Shown piece by piece: positions 54,623 to 62,277 of a stretch of 64,000 bases of DNA. This DNA is from Rhizobium sp. ZPR4. Its GTDB lineage: Bacteria > Pseudomonadota > Alphaproteobacteria > Rhizobiales > Rhizobiaceae. The DNA lies in contig NZ_CP157967.1 of the NCBI RefSeq assembly GCF_040215725.1, positions 1,736,001 through 1,800,000 of the forward strand. Direction: 5' to 3'. The position numbers and the translations under genes were made by a program. Each line of letters begins with the position of its first letter. Within the stretch, counting starts at the first letter, position 1. Below the pieces are notes generated by a model. It worked only from the letters and a program-made list of their open reading frames with translations. It was not told the origin of the DNA and did not search any database.

Positions 54623-56665
54623 GTGGCCGAAGCCAGCGACAGCGCGAAACCACTCGTCCTTTTCATGCCATCCGGCAAGCGCGGCCACTTCCCGGTGGGA
54701 ACGCCCGTGCTGGAGGCAGCCCGCCAGCTTGGCGTCTATGTCGAAAGCGTCTGTGGCGGCCGTGCCACCTGTGGGCGCTGCCAGGTCTCCGTACAGGAAG
54801 GCAATTTCGCCAAGCACAAGATCGTTTCGGCCAACGATCACCTTTCGCCGATCGGACCGAAGGAAAAGCGCTATGCCGAGGTGCGCGATCTGCCGGAAGG
54901 CCGCCGCCTCTCCTGCTCCGCGTTGATCCAGGGCGATCTCGTCATCGACGTGCCGCAGGATACCGTCATCAATGCGCAAGTGGTGCGCAAGGCGGCCGAC
55001 GAGCGCGTCATCGAACGCGACCCGGCCGTGCACATGTGTTACGTCGAGGTCGAAGAACCCGACATGCACAAACCATCAGGCGATCTGGATCGCCTGAAGC
55101 AGGCAATCGCAGCGGACTGGAAATACGACAATCTCGAAGTGGATTTTCACCTCATCCCGCAGGTGCAGTCGATCCTGCGCAAAGGCGAATGGAAGGTAAC
55201 GGCCGCCATTCATCGCGATCAGGACAGCGAACGCCCTCGCCTCATCGCGCTCTATCCGGGCCTGAAGAACGAGGCCTATGGCATCGCCTGCGATATCGGT
55301 TCGACGACGATCGCCATGCATCTGTCGTCGCTGCTGTCAGGCAGAACCGTCGCATCGGCCGGCGCCTCCAACCCGCAGATTCGCTTCGGCGAGGATCTGA
55401 TGAGCCGTGTCTCCTATGTCATGATGAACCCGGACGGCCGTGAGGCGATGACCAACGCCGTCCGCGAAGCCTTGAACGGCTTGATTGACAAGGTCTGCGC
55501 CGATGGCGGCGTGTCGCGCCAGGATATTCTGAACGCCGTCTTCGTCGGCAATCCGATCATGCACCACCTCTTCCTCGGCATCGATCCGACCGAACTTGGC
55601 GGTGCGCCCTTCGCGCTTGCCGTATCCGGCGCCGTGCATCTGAAATCGGCCGAGATCGGCCTGCCGATGAATGCGGGCACGCGCATCTACATGCTGCCCT
55701 GCATCGCCGGCCATGTCGGCGCCGATGCGGCCGCTGCAACACTTGCCGAAGGGCCGCATCGCCAGGATGATATGATGCTGCTTGTGGACATCGGCACCAA
55801 TGCCGAGATCGTGCTCGGCAACCGTCATCGCGTCGTCGCCGCCTCCTCGCCGACCGGTCCTGCCTTCGAAGGTGCCGAGATTTCCAGCGGCCAGCGCGCG
55901 GCACCCGGTGCTATCGAACGCGTGCGCATCGATCCCGTCACCCTCGAACCCCGTTACCGCGTGATCGGCATCGAGCCATGGTCCGATGAGCCAGACTTCG
56001 AAGAAGCCGCCGCCAAGGTCGGCGTCACCGGCATCTGCGGCTCGGCCATCATCGAGGTCGTGGCGGAAATGTTCCTGACCGGCATCATCTCGGAAGATGG
56101 CGTCGTCGACGGCTCGATGGCAGCGCGCTCGCCGCGCATCCTGCAAAACGGCCGCACCTTCTCCTATCTGCTGCGCGACGGAGAACCGCGCATCACGGTG
56201 ACCCAGAACGATATCCGCGCCATCCAGCTTGCCAAGGCGGCACTTTATGCCGGCGTCAAGCTGCTGATGGACAAGCAGGGCATCGATCACGTCGACCGTA
56301 TCGGCCTCGCCGGCGCCTTCGGCACCTTCATCGATCCCAAATATGCGATGGTGCTGGGGCTCATTCCCGACTGCGAACTCGACAAGGTCAAGGCCGTCGG
56401 CAATGCCGCCGGCACCGGCGCGCGCATGGCGCTGCTGAACCGCGGCCATCGCCGCGAAATCGAGGAAACCGTCAGGAAAATCGAGAAGATAGAGACGGCG
56501 CTTGAATCAAAGTTTCAAGAACATTTCGTCTATGCCATGGCCCTGCCGAACAAAGTCGACGCATTCCCGGAACTCTCCAAGGTGGTGACATTGCCGGAGC
56601 GCAAGCAAATCTCCGACGATGGCGGAGAAGGCGGCGGCCGCAGGCGTCGCCGCAGCCGCGAGTAA
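54623..56665 (+). CDS. Corrinoid reductive activase (ASKHA/DUF4445, RACo-like)
   Basis: Protein of 680 aa starting with GTG. Residues about 8-100 are a [2Fe-2S] ferredoxin domain (CGGRATCGRC, with the last Cys in LSCSALIQGD). The ASKHA ATPase follows: GIACDIGSTTIAMHLSSL, NPQIRFGEDLMSRVSY, LLVDIGTNAEIVLGN, GPAFEGAEISSGQRA and GLAGAFGTFIDPKYA. Such enzymes use ATP to reduce inactive Co(II) corrinoid to Co(I). The C-terminus is GEGGGRRRRRSRE, a basic tail. Last gene of the plus-strand run, convergent with a LysR gene. Confidence 0.92.
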   Translation: MAEASDSAKPLVLFMPSGKRGHFPVGTPVLEAARQLGVYVESVCGGRATCGRCQVSVQEGNFAKHKIVSANDHLSPIGPKEKRYAEVRDLPEGRRLSCSALIQGDLVIDVPQDTVINAQVVRKAADERVIERDPAVHMCYVEVEEPDMHKPSGDLDRLKQAIAADWKYDNLEVDFHLIPQVQSILRKGEWKVTAAIHRDQDSERPRLIALYPGLKNEAYGIACDIGSTTIAMHLSSLLSGRTVASAGASNPQIRFGEDLMSRVSYVMMNPDGREAMTNAVREALNGLIDKVCADGGVSRQDILNAVFVGNPIMHHLFLGIDPTELGGAPFALAVSGAVHLKSAEIGLPMNAGTRIYMLPCIAGHVGADAAAATLAEGPHRQDDMMLLVDIGTNAEIVLGNRHRVVAASSPTGPAFEGAEISSGQRAAPGAIERVRIDPVTLEPRYRVIGIEPWSDEPDFEEAAAKVGVTGICGSAIIEVVAEMFLTGIISEDGVVDGSMAARSPRILQNGRTFSYLLRDGEPRITVTQNDIRAIQLAKAALYAGVKLLMDKQGIDHVDRIGLAGAFGTFIDPKYAMVLGLIPDCELDKVKAVGNAAGTGARMALLNRGHRREIEETVRKIEKIETALESKFQEHFVYAMALPNKVDAFPELSKVVTLPERKQISDDGGEGGGRRRRRSRE

Positions 56666-56682
56666 AGAGCGATTGGCTGCGT

Positions 56683-57582
56683 TCACGCGGCCATTTTACG
56701 CCCGATCTCGATAAAGGCCTGGCGGATGCTGTCAGCCACCGCCTTCATCGGCCCCGTCATCTGCGAGGCCGTCAATAGCCGAATGTCGAAAGACGTCAGT
56801 TCCGGCAGCCCTTCGTTCGGCCCGAGAATTTCCATATCTTCCGTGACGTAGGAACGCGGAAACGGCGCAATGGCAAGATCGGAAACGACGGCGGCGCGCT
56901 GCGCCATCGTATGAGCGCTAAGATAGGAAACACGATAGGCGCGCTTCTGCCGCTCCAGCTGCGCCATGGCCTCCGACCGCCAGATACAGCCCTCTTCCCA
57001 GATGGAAATCGGCAGCGGATCGCGACGATAGGCGGTGCCGCACTTGGCGCCGGCCCAGACGAGACGTTCCGTATAGATCACCTCGCCTTCCGTCGGGAAA
57101 GGCCGCGTTGCGCAATTGATCAGCGCCAGATCCAGCCGCTGCTCCTCGATGCGCTTCTTGAGCTGGATGCTCATATCGACGGTGACGTCGACCATGATAC
57201 CCGGATAGCTCTCGGAAAAACTCTTCAGGATGCTCGGCAGCAGCCGCTCGCCAATATCATCAGGCGCGCCGAGCCGCACGACGCCGCTGAGTTCGGGCAT
57301 GATGAAGCGCGATACCGCCTCGTTGGAAAGCGCCAGGATGTTGCGGGCATAGGAAAGCAGCATCTCGCCGTGCTGCGTCAGGCTCACCGAGCGCGCATCG
57401 CGGAGGAACAGCGTGACACCGAGCTGCTCTTCCAGCTTCTTGATCTGCATCGAAACGGCTGACGGCGTGCGAAAGACGGCATCGGCCGCGGTCGAAAAAT
57501 TTCCCGTTTCGGCAATAGCGACAAAGGTGCGCAGAACTTCATTGTCAAGCAACGGTATGGGCCGGCGGAACGGAACGGTCAT
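56683..57582 (-). CDS. LysR-family transcriptional regulator
   Basis: Regulator of 299 aa. The N-terminal HTH is LDNEVLRTFVAIAETGNFST and AADAVFRTPSAVSMQIKKLE. The effector domain follows (SGVVRLGAPDDIGERLLPSI, PGIMVDVTVDMSIQLKKRIE). It is convergent with the activase gene and divergent from a small-protein gene. It may control either; position does not decide. Confidence 0.92.
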   Translation of the reverse strand: MTVPFRRPIPLLDNEVLRTFVAIAETGNFSTAADAVFRTPSAVSMQIKKLEEQLGVTLFLRDARSVSLTQHGEMLLSYARNILALSNEAVSRFIMPELSGVVRLGAPDDIGERLLPSILKSFSESYPGIMVDVTVDMSIQLKKRIEEQRLDLALINCATRPFPTEGEVIYTERLVWAGAKCGTAYRRDPLPISIWEEGCIWRSEAMAQLERQKRAYRVSYLSAHTMAQRAAVVSDLAIAPFPRSYVTEDMEILGPNEGLPELTSFDIRLLTASQMTGPMKAVADSIRQAFIEIGRKMAA

Positions 57583-57611
57583 ATCGATTACCTTTCAATT
57601 TTTCTGATCTT

Positions 57612-57658
57612 AAGCACCATATCATTTCATTTGTCTGAATGTCAACGAAGCACCATAT
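57612..57658. promoter_or_regulatory. Direct repeats in the LysR divergent promoter
   Basis: AAGCACCATAT occurs at 57612-57622 and again at 57648-57658, 36 bp apart. They lie between the LysR gene and the start of the 81-aa gene and may be a regulator site. Confidence 0.35.
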
Positions 57659-57705
57659 TAGACGCAATGGAAATTCACGCAGACAACCTCAAAGGAGTAA
57701 AAGTC

Positions 57706-57951
57706 ATGGCTGACACGGCATTGGACGAGGCCTCTCGCCTTTTCTCTTTCCTACGCCTCCGCAAAATTCAGCGGATGGCACAGCATACACTCGACGAGAT
57801 TGCCACGCGCTTTCCCGCTCATCTGATCGATGACGTCAATGCGCGCGGTCTCCCGCCGGATCGCACCTTGGCAGCGCTTGAGCGAAAGCCCGGCAAGCTG
57901 CATTCGTTCAAAAATACTAATGGCAGCTATAAGATCTATTCGTTTGATTGA
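57706..57951 (+). CDS. Small protein of 81 aa, unknown function
   Basis: AAAGGAG lies eight bases before the ATG at 57706, so the start is well supported. The protein begins MADTALDEASRLFSFLRLRK and continues with helices (IQRMAQHTLDEIATRFPAHL) and a basic C-terminus ending YKIYSFD. No family is recognised. It is followed 74 bp later by a DUF1127 gene. Confidence 0.65.
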   Translation: MADTALDEASRLFSFLRLRKIQRMAQHTLDEIATRFPAHLIDDVNARGLPPDRTLAALERKPGKLHSFKNTNGSYKIYSFD

Positions 57952-58025
57952 TGGGCCAGCCAGATCCATATTTACACTCAACAGGCGTGACATTTTGAAC
58001 GGTTGACACTGAAAGGAACCTGGAA

Positions 58026-58229
58026 ATGACGACGATCAGTTATAGACAGACCGGCACGCGGAACCCGTTTCCGTCCGGCAGCAGCTATATGCCCTTCTTT
58101 TCTCGCCTCGCTAATCGCTGGCAGCAGTGGCGCTCCCTTCGCGAGCTCGAATCTCTGTCCGACGATATGCGCAAGGATTTGGGCTGGCCGGCCGCGAACG
58201 AAATCAAGAATCCGAAAGCCAGCCGATGA
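58026..58229 (+). CDS. DUF1127 small protein
   Basis: Protein of 67 aa. The C-terminal half is the DUF1127 (YjiS-like) motif: LANRWQQWRSLRELESLSDD followed by MRKDLGWP. An Arg/Ser-rich N-terminus precedes it. AAAGGAACC is upstream of the ATG. Family members are strongly expressed under stress or nutrient limitation and have been tied to RNA or phosphate control in related bacteria. A terminator follows. Confidence 0.85.
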   Translation: MTTISYRQTGTRNPFPSGSSYMPFFSRLANRWQQWRSLRELESLSDDMRKDLGWPAANEIKNPKASR

Positions 58230-58251
58230 TAATCAAAGAGCATAACGACTG

Positions 58252-58286
58252 AAGGCGACGCTCAACCCAAGCGAGCGTCGCCTTTT
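58252..58286 (+). terminator. Rho-independent terminator of the DUF1127 gene
   Basis: Stem AAGGCGACGCT / AGCGTCGCCTT with an 11-base loop, then TT. The following 230 bp to the next gene hold no further gene I can support. Confidence 0.8.
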
Positions 58287-58517
58287 GAACATTTCTGCAT
58301 CCAGACGCGAATCGCTCTTTAATCCTGAGAATTACCTGCAAATATATTTCGCCGCTTGAGCATATTGCTCGCCTCCCCTTCGCTTCCCTCCTCTAGAGCC
58401 GTATTTTTCATAGTAGACGCAAATATCCCTTTGCGGCCGCGATTATCCATGCCAATGTCGCTTATAGACCATCGGGCCGACGTATTTGACGCAAGGAATA
58501 CGTAACGGCCCTGGAGC

Positions 58518-59552
58518 ATGGATTTTCACAACATGAGCAAGACTCCGATCAAGACGCGTTCCCTGGTTTTCTTCCTTGTTCCGCATTTCACCATGCTGCC
58601 GTTTTCCGCCGCGATCGAGACGCTGCGGATTGCCAACCGCATGCTGGGCTATCCCGCCTACACATGGCGGCTCGCCTCGACGGACGGGCAGAAAGTCTAT
58701 TCCTCCAGCGGCATCGGATTGGAGGTCAACTCCTCCCTCACCGACGAGCGCCGCTATCTCGGCGGCGAGAACCGCCCGAACATGGTACTGGTCTGTTCCG
58801 GCATCTATGTCGAAGAATTCCACAACAAGTCGGTCAATGCCTGGCTGCGCGAAACCTACAATCGCGGCGTTGCTGTCGGCAGCCTCTGTACGGGCGCCCA
58901 TGTGCTTGCCCAGGCGGGCCTGTTGAACGGCAAGCGCTGCGCCATCCACTGGGAAAATCTGCCGGGCTTCTCCGAAACCTTCCCGCAGGCGGAAGTCTAT
59001 GCCGATCTCTACGAGGTCGACAGCAATCTCTACACCTGCGCCGGCGGCACCGCCTCGCTCGACATGATGCTGAATCTGATCGGCCAGGATTTCGGCGAAA
59101 ACCTCGTCAATCGCGTCTGCGAGCAGCAGCTGACCGATCGCGTCCGCAGCCCGCATGACCGCCAGCGCCTGCCGTTGCGCGCGCGCCTCGGCGTGCAGAA
59201 CTCCAAGGTTCTGTCGATCATCGAGCTGATGGAAAGTAACCTCGCCGAGCCGCTGTCGCTTCTGGAAATTGCCGATGATGCCGGCCTGTCGCGCCGGCAG
59301 ATCGAGCGCTTGTTCCGACAGGAAATGGGTCGCTCGCCGGCCCGCTATTACCTCGAAATCCGCCTGGATCGCGCCCGGCATCTGCTGGTGCAATCCTCCA
59401 TGCCGGTCGTCGAAGTGGCCGTCGCCTGCGGTTTCGTCTCCGCCTCGCACTTCTCCAAGTGTTATCGCGAACTCTATAATCGCTCCCCACAGCAGGAGCG
59501 CGCAGAGCGCAAGCTGACCATGTCGACCAACCGCACCGGCATCGTCGTCTGA
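58518..59552 (+). CDS. GlxA/GbdR-like AraC-family regulator
   Basis: Regulator of 344 aa. Residues about 12-190 form a DJ-1/PfpI (glutamine-amidotransferase-like) ligand domain (VFFLVPHFTMLPFSAAIETL, VGSLCTGAHVLAQAGLL, LYTCAGGTASLDMML). The C-terminal AraC HTH covers about 225-325 (LSLLEIADDAGLSRRQIERL, VAVACGFVSASHFSKCYREL). This design and the IHWENLPGFSETFP segment fit GbdR/CdhR/ArgR-type activators of betaine, carnitine or arginine catabolism. A second start at 58533 is possible as the ribosome site is poor. Confidence 0.88.
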   Translation: MDFHNMSKTPIKTRSLVFFLVPHFTMLPFSAAIETLRIANRMLGYPAYTWRLASTDGQKVYSSSGIGLEVNSSLTDERRYLGGENRPNMVLVCSGIYVEEFHNKSVNAWLRETYNRGVAVGSLCTGAHVLAQAGLLNGKRCAIHWENLPGFSETFPQAEVYADLYEVDSNLYTCAGGTASLDMMLNLIGQDFGENLVNRVCEQQLTDRVRSPHDRQRLPLRARLGVQNSKVLSIIELMESNLAEPLSLLEIADDAGLSRRQIERLFRQEMGRSPARYYLEIRLDRARHLLVQSSMPVVEVAVACGFVSASHFSKCYRELYNRSPQQERAERKLTMSTNRTGIVV

Positions 59553-59585
59553 GGGCGATGGAAATCAAAGCAATCGGATTATTGC

Positions 59586-59606
59586 AGGCGGCCTACTGGG
59601 CCGCCT
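59586..59606. terminator. Hairpin at the end of convergent regulators
   Basis: AGGCGGCC / GGCCGCCT around five bases, overlapping the stop codon of the minus-strand diguanylate cyclase gene. No T-run. Possible bidirectional terminator. Confidence 0.4.
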
Positions 59607-60924
59607 CTTGGGCCATCTTGAAATCGGAATAGACCTGATTTCGGCCGTTGTGCTTGGCCATGTAGAGGAATTGGTCCGCGGCATTGAGATAGTTGTCGAA
59701 GGACTCGTAGCCAGCAATCTCCGCCACGCCGATGGAAACCGTCACCGAAAGCTCTTCGTCGTCGGCATGAACCTTCAGGCTGGCAAGGCTGAGACGGACC
59801 TCGTCGCATAGCGCGGTCGCCGCGCGCGAATTCATTTCCGCAAAAAGAATGGCAAATTCTTCGCCGCCGAGGCGAGAAAGCAGATTGTCGGTGCCTTCCA
59901 GTAATCCGTGCAGCCGGCCGGCAACGGCCTTCAACACCTGATCCCCGATCTCGTGACCATAGGTGTCGTTCAGATTCTTGAAGTGATCGATGTCGAGAAT
60001 GGCGACCGAGCTTGGACGCTGGCGACGCAGACACTCATTGACCAGACGCGGGCCATGATCATAAAAATAGCGCCTGTTGTAGAGCCCGGTCAGATAATCG
60101 CTTGCCGCGGCCGCTCGCAATTGTTTCAGCTGCGACAATGTCTCGACATTCAATGCGATGCGGCATTGCAGCTCCTCCTGAACGAAGGGGCGATAGATGA
60201 AATCGCTCGCGCCCGCCTTCAGGAATGTCGCAGACAGCAAACGATCGTTCGAAGAAGAAATGCCGATGATCCGCATCCGGTCCGAGCCATAGCGATGGCG
60301 GATGCGGCGGGTCAGTTCATGACCGTTCATGTCGGGCATATTGTAGTCGGTGACGACGATTTCGATGTCGTCGAATGTCTCAAGCATCGCCAGAGCTTCA
60401 ACACCCGTGCCGGCTTCGGCGACCTTGAATTGCTGAGCGTGCAGCAAATCTGTCAGCATTTTTCGAGCCGAAGGCACATCATCCACAACCAGAACACGCA
60501 TCGACCGGTTGGCAATGGCGCGCCTTACGGAGGAGACGAGATTGTCGAGGGCGAACTCGCCATCCTTGAGCACATAGTCGACGACATTGCGCTCCATGAT
60601 GCGATTGCGCGTCGCCATGTCGAAAGACGCCGTAAAGACGATGGTAGGAACGTCATGGGCGACGGCAACATCCAGGGCTTCTCCATGGGCAGCGTCCGGA
60701 AGGTTGAGGTCGATCACCGCCATCGTGAAGCCGCTATCCGGCTCCGCCAGCACCTCGTTCAGCATTTTCAGGGAAGAGCAATGCGTTACGGCCAAGCCGA
60801 GTTCGGTTTCGAACCGATGCGACAACACCGCGGAAAACATGCGCGAATCCTCGACCAGAAGTATTTTCTGGCTGCCATTGCGGTGACCGATGCCGCCGCC
60901 AAGGGATCCCACATGCAGTACCAT
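59593..60924 (-). CDS. PleD-like response regulator, REC-REC-GGDEF
   Basis: Diguanylate cyclase of 443 aa making c-di-GMP. The first receiver (about 18-135) has its acceptor Asp at 72 (AVIDLNLPD); the second (about 141-258) at 193 (VVTDYNMPDMNG). The GGDEF domain (about 270-435) has the active GGEEF at 353-357, after DIDHFKNLNDTYGHEIGDQV. The N-terminal 15 residues are not part of the fold. The start is the ATG at 60924. A close paralogue without GGDEF lies upstream at 61122-61952. Confidence 0.92.
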   Translation of the reverse strand: MVLHVGSLGGGIGHRNGSQKILLVEDSRMFSAVLSHRFETELGLAVTHCSSLKMLNEVLAEPDSGFTMAVIDLNLPDAAHGEALDVAVAHDVPTIVFTASFDMATRNRIMERNVVDYVLKDGEFALDNLVSSVRRAIANRSMRVLVVDDVPSARKMLTDLLHAQQFKVAEAGTGVEALAMLETFDDIEIVVTDYNMPDMNGHELTRRIRHRYGSDRMRIIGISSSNDRLLSATFLKAGASDFIYRPFVQEELQCRIALNVETLSQLKQLRAAAASDYLTGLYNRRYFYDHGPRLVNECLRRQRPSSVAILDIDHFKNLNDTYGHEIGDQVLKAVAGRLHGLLEGTDNLLSRLGGEEFAILFAEMNSRAATALCDEVRLSLASLKVHADDEELSVTVSIGVAEIAGYESFDNYLNAADQFLYMAKHNGRNQVYSDFKMAQEAAQ

Positions 60925-61121
60925 TTCCCGTCAATTCCTCCCACACCTTCAGGTGCATGAATATTCAGTCAATCGCAGGTCTGCCCAACCGTCTTCCCAA
61001 ACTATCTTCCACCTATCCTGAACAGGATTCGTGAAAAAATTGGAACCGCTGATTGCGGAGATTTACATAAAAGTGATTTTCCCTCACTTTTCTTGGGGTC
61101 CTTTTGCCTGATTTGCTGCGC

Positions 61122-61952
61122 CTATACGCTCTTTCCGATCGGTTGAGCTGACCGAATCTGCAACAGAGTGTCGAGATTTTGATTCACGCGGCAGTAGAAT
61201 TCCTCGTCAATGAATGGCCGCAGGATAAAGTCATTGCCACCCGCCTTGAGGAAGCGGGCCGAAAGCAGCCGATTGTTGGATGACGAGACGCCGATGATGC
61301 GCAACTCATGGGAGCCGGTGGTCGCACGAATACGTCGCGTCAGCTCGAAGCCGTCCATGTCCGGCATATTGTAGTCCGTGACCATGAGGCCGATATCCGG
61401 GCTGGTCTTGAGGATTTCGAGCGCCTTGGCGCCGTTTTCCGCGACACTGACACGGAAATTGTAGCGCTTCAGCCGGCTGGACAGCAAAGCACGCGCCGTC
61501 GCGCTGTCATCGACGATGAGGACGTGATGACGGTGGTTGGTGAGAAAACGGCAGATCGATTCCGCCAGCATATCCACCGCAAAGACATTGTCCTTGAGAA
61601 TATAATCCACCACATCCTTGGCGATCAGCTCGTCGCGCGTGCCTTCGAGAAAAGTGCCTGTGAAAGCGATCGTTGGAATGCTGAGATCGAGAAGATAGGC
61701 CAAGGCCTCTCCCTTCTCGGCGCCTGGCAGGTTCATGTTCGAGATCGCCAGCTTGATCGGCTCCGATGACTTGTCGTAGGCGAGCTGCAGCTCTTCGAAA
61801 TTGCGGCAAATCTCGACGTCGATGTCCAGAAGCTCCTTCAGCTTGGCCCTGACCATCGATGTAAAGAGATTGGAATCCTCGACGAGAAGAATGCGCGAGC
61901 CGGCAAGAGACGCGCCGGAGTATTGCATCCCCGAAACACCCAGAAATGGCAT
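61122..61952 (-). CDS. Double-receiver protein with a degenerate first REC domain
   Basis: Protein of 276 aa from the ATG at 61952. It aligns residue by residue with the two receivers of the neighbouring diguanylate cyclase: RILLVEDSNLFTSMVRAKLK, VDYILKD, then HVLIVDDSATARALLSSRLK and MVTDYNMPDMDGFELTRRIR. The second receiver keeps its Asp at 193. In the first, position 72 is Asn (AISNMNLPG instead of AVIDLNLPD), so it should not be phosphorylated. There is no output domain; the protein may pass signals by contact, perhaps to its paralogue. Confidence 0.88.
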   Translation of the reverse strand: MPFLGVSGMQYSGASLAGSRILLVEDSNLFTSMVRAKLKELLDIDVEICRNFEELQLAYDKSSEPIKLAISNMNLPGAEKGEALAYLLDLSIPTIAFTGTFLEGTRDELIAKDVVDYILKDNVFAVDMLAESICRFLTNHRHHVLIVDDSATARALLSSRLKRYNFRVSVAENGAKALEILKTSPDIGLMVTDYNMPDMDGFELTRRIRATTGSHELRIIGVSSSNNRLLSARFLKAGGNDFILRPFIDEEFYCRVNQNLDTLLQIRSAQPIGKSV

Positions 61953-62277
61953 AATGAAAACCTGCTTTTTTGAAAATGATCCCCTCTGTATTTTTTTAGA
62001 ACAAAGCCTTTGCGGATTTGTTAAGCCGACTGGTTTCCCGGAAATGAAGAAAACAGCCCCGTTCGCGACTTCCAAGGCGTGATTGCCAGGGTTATCGCGG
62101 CAACGACGTAGCGAGATCCTGGACCTGATACGCGAGAAACAATCCGGAAGACCGCGACACTCTCTCGTCGAGGAACGCCAACTGAGAGCTTGAGAGCCGA
62201 ACGCCCGGAAACGATGACCGGCATCACTCCCGCGCGGCAGCATGGCTCCGTTTCATCGGACCCTGCCGGTAATCGGA
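61953..62277. other. Intergenic region upstream of the double-receiver gene
   Basis: About 325 bp. It should hold the promoter of the double-receiver gene near 61960-62010, where the DNA is AT-rich. Open frames here lack ribosome sites and family features. No terminator for the MscS-type gene was clear. Confidence 0.45.

Noticed and set aside
62021..62227. 68-codon frame on the minus strand upstream of the double-receiver gene
   Set aside because: No ribosome site, no family features and poor codon pattern.
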